Of a stretch of DNA of 64,000 nucleotides, positions 34,030 to 47,139 are shown one piece after another. The position numbers were made by a program, and so were the translations under genes. The notes under the pieces are model-generated. The model made no database searches. It saw only the letters and a list, made by a program, of their open reading frames with translations, and was not told the DNA's origin. Positions within the stretch are counted from its first letter, which is position 1, and each line of letters begins with the position of its first letter. This stretch comes from Meandrina meandrites (taxonomy: Eukaryota > Cnidaria > Anthozoa > Scleractinia > Meandrinidae): contig OY855913.1 of assembly GCA_963693305.1 (NCBI GenBank), forward strand, positions 13,201,701 through 13,265,700. The letters run 5' to 3'.

Positions 34030-37000
34030 TCATGAGAAAATCAATTTTTACGGCCGAATCGCAATTTTCATGAAATTGGGTGCTCACGGCCCAAATCGAG
34101 TCACAAGCGCTCCCCGAGCTCAGATCATGAGAAAATCAATTTTTACGGCCGAATCGCAATTTTCATGAAATTGGGTGCTCACCGCCCAAATCGAGTCACA
34201 AGCGCTCCCCGAGCTCAGATCATGAGAAAATCAATTTTTACGGCCGAATCGCAATTTTCATGAAATTGGGTGCTCACCGCCCAAATCGAGTCACAACCGC
34301 TCCCCAAACTCAGATCATGAGAAAATCAATTTTTACTGCCGAATCGCAATTTTCATGAAATTGGGTGCTCACGGCCCAAATCGGCGCAAGAGCCGTCCCC
34401 GAGCTCAGATCATAAGAAAATCAATTTTTACGGCCGAATCGCAATTTTCATGAAATTGGGTGCTCACGGCCCAAATCGGTGCAAGAGCCGTCCCGGAGCT
34501 CAGATCATGAGAAAATCAATTTTTGCGGCCGAATCGCAATTTTCATGAAATTGGGTGCTCACGGCCCAAATCGAGTCACAAGCGCTCCCCGAGCTCAGAT
34601 CATGAGAAAATCAATTTTTGCGGCCGAATCGCAATTTTCATGAAATTGGGTGCTCACCGCCCAAATCGAGTCACAAGCGCTCCCCGAGCTCAGATCATGA
34701 GAAAATCAATTTTTACGGCCGAATCGCATTTTTCATGAAATTGGGTGCTCACGGCCCAAATCGGCGCAAGAGCCGTCCCGGAGCTCAGATCATGAGAAAA
34801 TCAATTTTTGCGGCCGAATCGCAATTTTCATGAAATTGGGTGCTCACGGCCCAAATCGAGTCACAAGCGCTCCCCGAGCTCAGATCATGAGAAAATCAAT
34901 TTTTACGGCCGAATCGCAATTTTCATGAAATTGGGTGCTCACGGCCCAAATCGAGTCACAAGCGCTCCCCGAGCTCAGATCATGAGAAAATCAATTTTTA
35001 CGGCCGAATCGCAATTTTCATGAAATTGGGTGCTCACCGCCCAAATCGAGTCACAAGCGCTCCCCGAGCTCAGATCATGAGAAAATCAATTTTTACGGCC
35101 GAATCGCAATTTTCATGAAATTGGGTGCTCACGGCCCAAATCGGCGCAAGAGCCGTCCCGGAGCTCAGATCATGAGAAAATCAATTTTTACGGCCGAATC
35201 GCAATTTTCATGAAATTGGGTGCTCACGGCCCAAATCGGCGCAAGAGCCGTCCCCGAGCTCAGATCATGAGAAAATCAATTTTTACGGCCGAATCGCAAT
35301 TTTCATGAAATTGGGTGCTCACCGCCCAAATCGAGTCACAAGCGCTCCCCGAGCTCAGATCATGAGAAAATCAATTTTTACGGCCGAATCGCAATTTTCA
35401 TGAAATTGGGTGCTCACGGCCCAAATCGGCGCAAGAGCCGTCCCCGAGCTCAGATCATGAGAAAATCAATTTTTACGGCCGAATCGCAATTTTCATGAAA
35501 TTGGGTGCTCACGGCCCAAATCGGCGCAAGAGCCGTCCCGGAGCTCAGATCATGAGAAAATCAATTTTTAAGGCCGAATCGCAATTTTCATGAAATTGGG
35601 TGCTCACGGCCCAAATCGGCGCAAGAGCCGTCCCCGAGCTCAGATCATGAGAAAATCAATTTTTACGGCCGAATCGCAATTTTCATGAAATTGGGTGCTC
35701 ACGGCCCAAATCGGCGCAAGAGCCGTCCCGGAGCTCAGATCATGAGAAAATCAATTTTTACGGCCGAATCGCAATTTTCATGAAATTGGGTGCTCACGGC
35801 CCAAATCGGCGCAAGAGCCGTCCCCGAGCTCAGATCATGAGAAAATCAATTTTTACGGCCGAATCGCAATTTTCATGAAATTGGGTGCTCACCGCCCAAA
35901 TCGAGTCACAAGCGCTCCCCGAGCTCAGATCATGAGAAAATCAATTTTTACGGCCGAATCGCAATTTTCATGAAATTGGGTGCTCACGGCCCAAATCGAG
36001 TCACAAGCGCTCCCCGAGCTCAGATCATGAGAAAATCAATTTTTACGGCCGAATCGCAATTTTCATGAAATTGGGTGCTCACGGCCCAAATCGAGTCACA
36101 AGCGCTCCCCGAGCTCAGATCATGAGAAAATCAATTTTTACGGCCGAATCGCAATTTTCATGAAATTGGGTGCTCACGGCCCAAATCGGCGCAAGAGCCG
36201 TCCCCGAGCTCAGATCATGAGAAAATCAATTTTTACGGCCGAATCGCAATTTTCATAAAATTGGGTGCTCACGGCCCAAATCGGTGCAAGAGCCGTCCCG
36301 GAGCTCAGATCATGAGAAAATCAATTTTTGCGGCCGAATCGCAATTTTCATGAAATTGGGTGCTCACGGCCCAAATCGAGTCACAAGCGCTCCCCGAGCT
36401 CAGATCATGAGAAAATCAATTTTTACGGCCGAATCGCAATTTTCATGAAATTGGGTGCTCACGGCCCAAATCGGCGCAAGAGCCGTCCCCGAGCTCAGAT
36501 CATGAGAAAATCAATTTTTACGGCCGAATCGCAATTTTCATGAAATTGGGTGCTCACCGCCCAAATCGAGTCACAAGCGCTCCCCGAGCTGAGATCATGA
36601 GAAAATCAATTTTTACGGCCGAATCGCAATTTTCATGAAATTGGGTGCTCACGACCCAAATCGGCGAGAGAGCCGTCCCGGAGCTCAGATCATGAGAAAA
36701 TCAATTTTTACGGCCGAATCGCAATTTTCATGAAATTGGGTGCTCACCGCCCAAATCGAGTCACAAGCGCTCCCCGAGCTCAGATCATGAGAAAATCAAT
36801 TTTTACGGCCGAATCGCAATTTTCATGAAATTGGGTGCTCACGGCCCAAATCGGCGCAAGAGCCGTCCCGGAGCTCAGATCATGAGAAAATCAATTTTTG
36901 CGGCCGAATCGCAATTTTCATGAAATTGGGTGCTCACGGCCCAAATCGAGTCACAACCGCTCCCCGAGCTCAGATCATGAGAAAATCAATTTTTACGGCC

Positions 37001-38779
37001 GAATCGCAATTTTCATGAAATTCGGTGCTCACCGCCCAAATCGAGTCACAAGCGCTCCCCGAGCTCAGATCATGAGAAAATCAATTTTTACGGCCGAATC
37101 GCAATTTTCATGAAATTGGGTGCTCACGGCCCAAATCGAGTCACAAGCGCTCCCCGAGCTCAGATCATGAGAAAATCAATTTTTGCGGCCGAATCGCAAT
37201 TTTCATGAAATTGGGTGCTCACGGCCCAAATCAAATCACAAGCGCTCCCCGAGCTCAGATCATGAGAAAATCAATTTTTACGGCCGAATCGCAATTTTCA
37301 TGAAATTGGGTGCTCACGGCCCAAATCGGCGCAAGACCCGTCCCGGAGCTCAGATCATGAGAAAATCAATTTTTACAGCCGAATCGCAATTTTCATGAAA
37401 TTGGGTGCTCACGGCCCAAATCGGCGCAAGAGCCGTCCCCGAGCTCAGATCATTAGAAAATCAATTTTTACGGCCGAATCGCAATTTTCATGAAATTGGG
37501 TGCTCACGGCCCAAATCGATGCAAGAGCCGTCCCGGAGCTCAGATCATGAGAAAATCAATTTTTGCGGCCGAATCGCAATTTTCATGAAATTGGGTGCCC
37601 ACGGCCCAAATCGAGTCACAAGCGCTCCCCGAGCTCAGATCATGAGAAAATCAATTTTTACGGCCGAATCGCAATTTTCATGAAATTGGGTGCTCACCGC
37701 CCAAATCGAGTCACAAGCGCTCCCCGAGCTCAGATCATGAGAAAATCAATTTTTAAGGCCGAATCGCAATTTTCATGAAATTGGGTGCTCACGGCCCAAA
37801 TCGGCGCAAGAGCCGTCCCCGAGCTCAGATCATCAGAAAATCAATTTTTACGGCCGAATCGCAATTTTCATTAAATTGGGTGCTCACGGCCCAAATCGGC
37901 GCAAGAGCCGTCCCCGAGCTCAGATCATGAGAAAATCAATTTTTACGGCCGAATCGCAATTTTCATGAAATTGGGTGCTCACGGCCCAAATCGGCGCAAG
38001 AGCCGTCCCCGAGCTCAGATCATGAGAAAATCAATTTTTACGGCCGAATCGCAATTTTCATGAAATTGGGTGCTCACGGCCCAAATCGGCGCAAGAGCCG
38101 TCCCCGAGCTCAGATCATGAGAAAATCAATTTTTGCGGCCGAATCGCAATTTTCATGAAATTGGGTGCCCACGGCCCAAATCGAGTCACAAGCGCTCCCC
38201 GAGCTCAGATCATGAGAAAATCAATTTTTAAGGCCGAATCGCAATTTTCATGAAATTGGGTGCTCACGGCCCAAATCGGCGCAAGAGCCGTCCCCGAGCT
38301 CAGATCATCAGAAAATCAATTTTTACGGCCGAATCGCAATTTTCATGAAATTGGGTGCTCACGGCCCAAATCGGCGCAAGAGCCGTCCCCGAGCTCAGAT
38401 CATGAGAAAATCAATTTTTACGGCCGAATCGCAATTTTCATGAAATTGGGTGCTCACGGCCCAAATCGGCGCAAGAGCCGTCCCCGAGCTCAGATCATGA
38501 GAAAATCAATTTTTACGGCCGAATCGCAATTTTCATGAAATTGGGTGCTCACGGCCCAAATCGGCGCAAGAGCCGTCCCCGAGCTCAGATCATGAGAAAA
38601 TCAATTTTTACGGCCGAATCGCAATTTTCATGAAATTGGGTGCTCACGGCCGAAATCGAGTCACAAGCGCTCCCCGAGCTCAGATCATGAGAAAATCAAT
38701 TTTAACGGCCGAATCGCAATTTTCATGAAATTGGGTGTTCACGGCCCAAATCGGCGCAAGAGCCGTCCCGGAGCTCAGA
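34030..38779 (+). repeat. Low-order mixed monomer region
   Basis: About 50 monomers are dominated by plain A, A', B and hybrid B in irregular order, with few private markers. Those present are cccaaactcag near 34310, gcatttttcatg near 34728, cggcgagagagcc near 36665, aaattcggtgctc (36975 on), aaatcaaatcac on a g-tagged unit (37165), cattagaaaatc (37452), ggtgcccacgg units (from 37545) and cattaaattggg near 37870. I see no higher-order period longer than two or three monomers here, and no other sequence. Confidence 0.75.
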
Positions 38780-40394
38780 TCATGAGAAAATCAATTTTTA
38801 CGGCCGAATCGCAATTTTCATGAAATTGGGTGCTCACCGCCCAAATCGGCGCAAGAGCCGTCCCGGAGCTCAGATCATGAGAAAATCAATTTTTACGGCC
38901 GAATCGCAATTTTCATGAAATTGGGTGCTCACGGCCCAAATCGGCGCAAGAGCCGTCCCCGAGCTCAGATCATGAGAAAATCAATTTTTACGGCCGAATC
39001 GCAATTTTCATGAAATTGGGTGCTCACCGCCCAAATCGAGTCACAAGCGCTCCCCGAGCTCAGATCATGAGAAAATCAATTTTTACGGCCGAATCGCAAT
39101 TTTCATGAAATTCGGTGCTCACCGCCCAAATCGAGTCACAAGCGCTCCCCGAGCTCAGATCATGAGAAAATCAATTTTTACGGCCGAATCGCAATTTTCA
39201 TGAAATTGGGTGCTCACGGCCCAAATCGGTGCAAGAGCCGTCCCGGAGCTCAGATCATGAGAAAATCAATTTTTGCAGCCGAATCGCAATTTTCATGAAA
39301 TTGGGTGCTCACGGCCCAAATCGAGTCACAAGCGCTCCCCGAGCTCAGATCATGAGAAAATCAATTTTTACGGCCGAATCGCAATTTTCATGAAATTGGG
39401 TGCTCACCGCCCAAATCGAGTCACAAGCGCTCCCCGAGCTCAGATCATGAGAAAATCAATTTTTACGGCCGAATCGCAATTTTCATGAAATTGGGTGCTC
39501 ACGGCCCAAATCGGCGCAAGAGCCGTCCCGGAGCTCAGATCATGAGAAAATCAATTTTTACGGCCGAATCGCAATTTTCATGAAATTGGGTGCTCACGGC
39601 CCAAATCGGCGCAAGAGCCGTCCCGGAGCTCAGATCATGAGAAAATCAATTTTTAAGGCCGAATCGCAATTTTCATGAAATTGGGTGCTCACGGCCCAAA
39701 TCGGCGCAAGAGCCGTCCCCGAGCTCAGATCATGAGAAAATCAATTTTTACGGCCGAATCGCAATTTTCATGAAATTGGGTGCTCACGGCCCAAATCGGC
39801 GCAAGAGCCGTCCCGGAGCTCAGATCATGAGAAAATCAATTTTTACGGCCGAATCGCAATTTTCATGAAATTGGGTGCTCACGGCCCAAATCGGCGCAAG
39901 AGCCGTCCCCGAGCTCAGATCATGAGAAAATCAATTTTTACGGCCGAATCGCAATTTTCATGAAATTGGGTGCTCACCGCCCAAATCGAGTCACAAGCGC
40001 TCCCCGAGCTCAGATCATGAGAAAATCAATTTTTACGGCCGAATCGCAATTTTCATGAAATTCGGTGCTCACCGCCCAAATCGAGTCACAAGCGCTCCCC
40101 GAGCTCAGATCATGAGAAAATCAATTTTTACGGCCGAATCGCAATTTTCATGAAATTGGGTGCTCACGGCCCAAATCGGTGCAAGAGCCGTCCCGGAGCT
40201 CAGATCATGAGAAAATCAATTTTTGCAGCCGAATCGCAATTTTCATGAAATTGGGTGCTCACGGCCCAAATCGAGTCACAAGCGCTCCCCGAGCTCAGAT
40301 CATGAGAAAATCAATTTTTACGGCCGAATCGCAATTTTCATGAAATTGGGTGCTCACCGCCCAAATCGAGTCACAAGCGCTCCCCGAGCTCAGA
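38780..40394 (+). repeat. 950-bp spaced duplication of a 7-monomer block
   Basis: 38780-39444 and 39730-40394 share the order A, A', B, aaattcgg B, ggtgcaag A, ttttgcagcc hybrid B, B. Three extra units separate them. The first unit, 38780-38874, is a hybrid with CACCGCCC of class B and ATCGGCGC of class A. Confidence 0.8.
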
Positions 40395-40964
40395 TCATGA
40401 GAAAATCAATTTTTACGGCCGAATCGCAATTTTCATGAAATTCGGTGCTCACCGCCCAAATCGAGTCACAAGCGCTCCCCGAGCTCAGATCATGAGAAAA
40501 TCAATTTTTACGGCCGAATCGCAATTTTCATGAAATTGGGTGCTCACGGCCCAAATCAAATCACAAGCGCTCCCCGAGCTCAGATCATGAGAAAATCAAT
40601 TTTTACGGCCGAATCGCAATTTTCATGAAATTGGGTGCTCACGGCCCAAATCGAGTCACAAGCGCTCCCCGAGCTCAGATCATGAGAAAATCAATTTTTA
40701 CGGCCGAATCGCAATTTTCATGAAATTGGGTGCTCACGGCCCAAATCAAATCACAAGCGCTCCCCGAGCTCAGATCATGAGAAAATCAATTTTTACGGCC
40801 GAATTGCAATTTTCATGAAATTGGGTGCTCACGGCCCAAATCGGCGCAAGACCCGTCCCGGAGCTCAGATCATGAGAAAATCAATTTTTACAGCCGAATC
40901 GCAATTTTCATGAAATTGGGTGCTCACGGCCCAAATCGGCGCAAGAGCCGTCCCCGAGCTCAGA

Positions 40965-42579
40965 TCATAAGAAAATCAATTTTTACGGCCGAATCGCAAT
41001 TTTCATGAAATTGGGTGCTCACGGCCCAAATCGATGCAAGAGCCGTCCCGGAGCTCAGATCATGAGAAAATCAATTTTTGCGGCCGAATCGCAATTTTCA
41101 TGAAATTGGGTGCCTACGGCCCAAATCGAGTCACAAGCGCTCCCCGAGCTCAGATCATGAGAAAATCAATTTTTACGGCCGAATCGCAATTTTCATGAAA
41201 TTGGGTGCTCACCGCCCAAATCGAGTCACAAGCGCTCCCCGAGCTCAGATCATGAGAAAATCAATTTTTACGGCCGAATCGCAATTTTCATGAAATTGGG
41301 TGCTCACGGCCCAAATCGAGTCACAAGCGCTCCCCGAGCTCAGATCATGAGAAAATCAATTTTTACGGCCGAATCGCAATTTTCATGAAATTGGGTGCTC
41401 ATGGCCCAAATCAAATCACAAGCGCTCCCCGAGCTCAGATCATGAGAAAATCAATTTTTACGGCCGAATCGCAATTTTCATGAAATTGGGTGCTCACGGC
41501 CCAAATCGGCGCAAGACCCGTCCCGGAGCTCAGATCATGAGAAAATCAATTTTTACGGCCGAATCGCAATTTTCATGAAATTGGGTGCTCACGGCCCAAA
41601 TCGGCGCAATAGCCGTCCTCGAGCTCAGATCATAAGAAAATCAATTTTTACGGCCGAATCGCAATTTTCATGAAATTGGGTGCTCACGGCCCAAATCGGT
41701 GCAAGAGCCGTCCCGGAGCTCAGATCATGAGAAAATCAATTTTTGCGGCCGAATCGCAATTTTCATGAAATTGAGTGCTCACGGCCCAAATCGAGTCACA
41801 AGCGCTCCCCGAGCTCAGATCATGAGAAAATCAATTTTTACGGCCGAATCCCAATTTTAATGAAATTGGGTGCTCACGGCCCAAATCGGCGCAAGAGCCG
41901 TCTCGGAGCTCAGAACATGAGAAAATCAATTTTTACTGCCGAATCGCAATTTTCATGAAATTGGGTGCTCACCGATCAAATCGAGTCACAAGCGCTCCCC
42001 GAGCTCAGATCATGAGAAAATCAATTTTTACGGCCGAATTGCAATTTTCATGAAATTGGGTGCTCACGGCCCAAATCGGCGCAAGAGCCGTCCCGGAGCT
42101 CAGATCATGAGAAAATCAATTTTTGCGGCCGAATCGCAATTTTCATGAAATTGGGTGCTCACGGCCCAAATCGAGTCACAAGAGCTCCCCGAGCTCAGAT
42201 CATGAGAAAATCAATTTTTACGGCCGAATCGCAATTTTCATGAAATTGGGTGCTCACGGCCCAAATCGGCGCAAGAGCCGTCCCGGAGCTCAGATCATGA
42301 GAAAATCAATTTTTACTGCCGAATCGCAACTTTCATGAAATTGGGTGCTCACCGATCAAATCGAGTCACAAGCGCTCCCCGAGCTCAGATCATGAGAAAA
42401 TCAATTTTTACGGCCGAATCGCAATTTTCATGAAATTGGGTGCTGACGGCCCAAATCGGCGCAAGAGCCGTCCCTGAGCTCAGATCATAAGAAAATCAAT
42501 TTTTACGGCCGAATCGCAATTTTCATGAAATTGGGTGCTCACGGCCCAAATCGGTGGAAGAGCAGTCCCGGAGCTCAGA
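40965..42579 (+). repeat. 17-monomer (1,615-bp) HOR, copy 1
   Basis: Order by diagnostic tag: cgatgcaag; g/ggtgc-cacgg (here ggtgcctacgg); B; hybrid B; catggcccaaatcaaatc; gacccgtcc; gcaatagccgtcctcg; taag ggtgcaag; g/gagtgctc; cccaattttaatg with gtctcgg; actgcc/cgatcaaatcg; gaattgcaa; g/acaagagctcc; A; caactttcatg/cgatc; ggtgctgacgg; taag ggtggaagagcag. Every one of the 17 positions has its own tag or a fixed class, so copies can be aligned monomer by monomer. Confidence 0.87.
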
Positions 42580-43244
42580 TCATGAGAAAATCAATTTTTG
42601 CGGCCGAATCGCAATTTTCATGAAATTGGGTGCTCACGGCCCAAATCGATGCAAGAGCCGTCCCGGAGCTCAGATCATGAGAAAATCAATTTTTGCGGCC
42701 GAATCGCAATTTTCATGAAATTGGGTGCCCACGGCCCAAATCGAGTCACAAGCGCTCCCCGAGCTCAGATCATGAGAAAATCAATTTTTACGGCCGAATC
42801 GCAATTTTCATGAAATTGGGTGCTCACCGCCCAAATCGAGTCACAAGCGCTCCCCGAGCTCAGATCATGAGAAAATCAATTTTTACGGCCGAATCGCAAT
42901 TTTCATGAAATTGGGTGCTCACGGCCCAAATCGAGTCACAAGCGCTCCCCGAGCTCAGATCATGAGAAAATCAATTTTTACGGCCGAATCGCAATTTTCA
43001 TGAAATTGGGTGCTCATGGCCCAAATCAAATCACAAGCGCTCCCCGAGCTCAGATCATGAGAAAATCAATTTTTACGGCCGAATCGCAATTTTCATGAAA
43101 TTGGGTGCTCACGGCCCAAATCGGCGCAAGACCCGTCCCGGAGCTCAGATCATGAGAAAATCAATTTTTACAGCCGAATCGCAATTTTCATGAAATTGGG
43201 TGCTCACGGCCCAAATCGGCGCAATAGCCGTCCTCGAGCTCAGA
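42580..43244 (+). repeat. Truncated 7-monomer version of the 17-monomer HOR
   Basis: Positions 1 to 7 of the HOR only: cgatgcaag, ggtgcccacgg, B, hybrid B, aaatcaaatc, gacccgtcc, and cagcc/gcaatagcc. The next full copy begins at 43245 with a private acggccaaatcg change. Together with that copy it makes a 24-monomer (2,280-bp) period. Confidence 0.82.
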
Positions 43245-44859
43245 TCATAAGAAAATCAATTTTTACGGCCAAATCGCAATTTTCATGAAATTGGGTGCTC
43301 ACGGCCCAAATCGATGCAAGAGCCGTCCCGGAGCTCAGATCATGAGAAAATCAATTTTTGCGGCCGAATCGCAATTTTCATGAAATTGGGTGCCCACGGC
43401 CCAAATCGAGTCACAAGCGCTCCCCGAGCTCAGATCATGAGAAAATCAATTTTTAAGGCCGAATCGCAATTTTCATGAAATTGGGTGCTCACCGCCCAAA
43501 TCGAGTCACAAGCGCTCCCCGAGCTCAGATCATGAGAAAATCAATTTTTACGGCCGAATCGCAATTTTCATGAAATTGGGTGCTCACGGCCCAAATCGAG
43601 TCACAAGCGCTCCCCGAGCTCAGATCATGAGAAAATCAATTTTTACGGCCGAATCGCAATTTTCATGAAATTGGGTGCTCATGGCCCAAATCAAATCACA
43701 AGCGCTCCCCGAGCTCAGATCATGAGAAAATCAATTTTTACGGCCGAATCGCAATTTTCATGAAATTGGGTGCTCACGGCCCAAATCGGCGCAAGACCCG
43801 TCCCGGAGCTCAGATCATGAGAAAATCAATTTTTACGGCCGAATCGCAATTTTCATGAAATTGGGTGCTCACGGCCCAAATCGGCGCAATAGCCGTCCTC
43901 GAGCTCAGATCATAAGAAAATCAATTTTTACGGCCGAATCGCAATTTTCATGAAATTGGGTGCTCACGGCCCAAATCGGTGCAAGAGCCGTCCCGGAGCT
44001 CAGATCATGAGAAAATCAATTTTTGCGGCCGAATCGCAATTTTCATGAAATTGAGTGCTCACGGCCCAAATCGAGTCACAAGCGCTCCCCGAGCTCAGAT
44101 CATGAGAAAATCAATTTTTACGGCCGAATCCCAATTTTAATGAAATTGGGTGCTCACGGCCCAAATCGGCGCAAGAGCCGTCTCGGAGCTCAGAACATGA
44201 GAAAATCAATTTTAACTGCCGAATCGCAATTTTCATGAAATTGGGTGCTCACCGATCAAATCGAGTCACAAGCGCTCCCCGAGCTCAGATCATGAGAAAA
44301 TCAATTTTTACGGCCGAATTGCAATTTTCATGAAATTGGGTGCTCACGGCCCAAATCGGCGCAAGAGCCGTCCCGGAGCTCAGATCATGAGAAAATCAAT
44401 TTTTGCGGCCGAATCGCAATTTTCATGAAATTGGGTGCTCACGGCCCAAATCGAGTCACAAGAGCTCCCCGAGCTCAGATCATGAGAAAATCAATTTTTA
44501 CGGCCGAATCGCAATTTTCATGAAATTGGGTGCTCACGGCCCAAATCGGCGCAAGAGCCGTCCCGGAGCTCAGATCATGAGAAAATCAATTTTTACTGCC
44601 GAATCGCAACTTTCATGAAATTGGGTGCTCACCGATCAAATCGAGTCACAAGCGCTCCCCGAGCTCAGATCATGAGAAAATCAATTTTTACGGCCGAATC
44701 GCAATTTTCATGAAATTGGGTGCTGACGGCCCAAATCGGCGCAAGAGCCGTCCCTGAGCTCAGATCATAAGAAAATCAATTTTTACGGCCGAATCGCAAT
44801 TTTCATGAAATTGGGTGCTCACGGCCCAAATCGGTGGAAGAGCAGTCCCGGAGCTCAGA
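43245..44859 (+). repeat. 17-monomer (1,615-bp) HOR, copy 2
   Basis: All 17 positions are present in order. It shares gctcagaacatg (unit at 44100) with copy 1 at 41820, which is absent from later copies. Private changes are aaggcc at 43435 and tttaactgcc at 44195. Confidence 0.86.
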
Positions 44860-47139
44860 TCATGAGAAAATCAATTTTTGCGGCCGAATCGCAATTTTCA
44901 TGAAATTGGGTGCTCACGGCCCAAATCGATGCAAGAGCCGTCCCGGAGCTCAGATCATGAGAAAATCAATTTTTGCGGCCGAATCGCAATTTTCATGAAA
45001 TTGGGTGCCCACGGCCCAAATCGAGTCACAAGCGCTCCCCGAGCTCAGATCATGAGAAAATCAATTTTTACGGCCGAATCGCAATTTTCATGAAATTGGG
45101 TGCTCACCGCCCAAATCGAGTCACAAGCGCTCCCCGAGCTCAGATCATGAGAAAATCAATTTTTACGGCCGAATCGCAATTTTCATGAAATTGGGTGCTC
45201 ACGGCCCAAATCGAGTCACAAGCGCTCCCCGAGCTCAGATCATGAGAAAATCAATTTTTACGGCCGAATCGCAATTTTCATGAAATTGGGTGCTCATGGC
45301 CCAAATCAAATCACAAGCGCTCCCCGAGCTCAGATCATGAGAAAATCAATTTTTACGGCCGAATCGCAATTTTCATGAAATTGGGTGCTCACGGCCCAAA
45401 TCGGCGCAAGACCCGTCCCGGAGCTCAGATCATGAGAAAATCAATTTTTACAGCCGAATCGCAATTTTCATGAAATTGGGTGCTCACGGCCCAAATCGGC
45501 GCAATAGCCGTCCTCGAGCTCAGATCATAAGAAAATCAATTTTTACGGCCGAATCGCAATTTTCATGAAATTGGGTGCTCACGGCCCAAATCGGTGCAAG
45601 AGCCGTCCCGGAGCTCAGATCATGAGAAAATCAATTTTTGCGGCCGAATCGCAATTTTCATGAAATTGAGTGCTCACGGCCCAAATCGAGTCACAAGCGC
45701 TCCCCGAGCTCAGATCATGAGAAAATCAATTTTTACGGCCGAATCCCAATTTTAATGAAATTGGGTGCTCACGGCCCAAATCGGCGCAATAGCCGTCCTC
45801 GAGCTCAGATCATAAGAAAATCAATTTTTACGGCCGAATCGCAATTTTCATGAAATTGGGTGCTCACGGCCCAAATCGATGCAAGAGCCGTCCCGGAGCT
45901 CAGATCATGAGAAAATCAATTTTTGCGGCCGAATCGCAATTTTCATGAAATTGAGTGCTCACGGCCCAAATCGAGTCACAAGCGCTCCCCGAGCTCAGAT
46001 CATGAGAAAATCAATTTTTACGGCCGAATCCCAATTTTAATGAAATTGGGTGCTTACGGCCCAAATCGGCGCAATAGCCGTCCTCGAGCTCAGATCATAA
46101 GAAAATCAATTTTTACGGCCGAATCGCAATTTTCATGAAATTGGGTGCTCACGGCCCAAATCGATGCAAGAGCCGTCCCGGAGCTCAGATCATGAGAAAA
46201 TCAATTTTTGCGGCCGAATCGCAATTTTCATGAAATTGGGTGCCCACGGCCCAAATCGAGTCACAAGCGCTCCCCGAGCTCAGATCATGAGAAAATCAAT
46301 TTTTACGGCCGAATCGCAATTTTCATGAAATTGGGTGCTCACCGCCCAAATCGAGTCACAAGCGCTCCCCGAGCTCAGATCATGAGAAAATCAATTTTTA
46401 CGGCCGAATCGCAATTTTCATGAAATTGGGTGCTCACGGCCCAAATCGAGTCACAAGCGCTCCCCGAGCTCAGATCATGAGAAAATCAATTTTTACGGCC
46501 GAATCGCAATTTTCATGAAATTGGGTGCTCATGGCCCAAATCAAATCACAAGCGCTCCCCGAGCTCAGATCATGAGAAAATCAATTTTTACGGCCGAATC
46601 GCAATTTTCATGAAATTGGGTGCTCACGGCCCAAATCGGCGCAAGACCCGTCCCGGAGCTCAGATCATGAGAAAATCAATTTTTACGGCCGAATCGCAAT
46701 TTTCATGAAATTGGGTGCTCACGGCCCAAATCGGCGCAATAGCCGTCCTCGAGCTCAGATCATAAGAAAATCAATTTTTACGGCCGAATCGCAATTTTCA
46801 TGAAATTGGGTGCTCACGGCCCAAATCGGCGCAAGAGCCGTCCCGGAGCTCAGATCATGAGAAAATCAATTTTTACTGCCGAATCGCAACTTTCATGAAA
46901 TTGGGTGCTCACCGATCAAATCGAGTCACAAGCGCTCCCCGAGCTCAGATCATGAGAAAATCAATTTTTACGGCCGAATCGCAATTTTCATGAAATTGGG
47001 TGCTGACGGCCCAAATCGGCGCAAGAGCCGTCCCTGAGCTCAGATCATAAGAAAATCAATTTTTACGGCCGAATCGCAATTTTCATGAAATTGGGTGCTC
47101 ACGGCCCAAATCGGTGGAAGAGCAGTCCCGGAGCTCAGA
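44860..47139 (+). repeat. Expanded 24-monomer version of the HOR
   Basis: It starts like the standard HOR. Then the series g/gagtgctc, cccaattttaatg fused to gcaatagccgtcctcg, and taag cgatgcaag occurs twice (45620-45904 and 45905-46189). The early positions repeat from ggtgcccacgg (46190), and it ends with caacttt/cgatc, ggtgctgacgg and ggtggaagagcag. Its 2,280 bp equals the 7+17 period before it, although the internal make-up differs. Confidence 0.82.

Larger units (their letters stand above)
40110..43244 (+). repeat. Distant segmental duplication, copy 1 (partner 50465-53599)
   Basis: About 33 monomers here match, in order and in rare variants, the block 10,355 bp (109 monomers) downstream. 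Markers are the gcagcc unit, aaattcgg, two aaatcaaatcac units, gaattgcaatttt, gacccgtcc, cagccgaatcg, cgatgcaag and the complete 17-monomer HOR. Differences seen include ggtgcctacgg here against ggtgcccacgg there. Confidence 0.82.
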
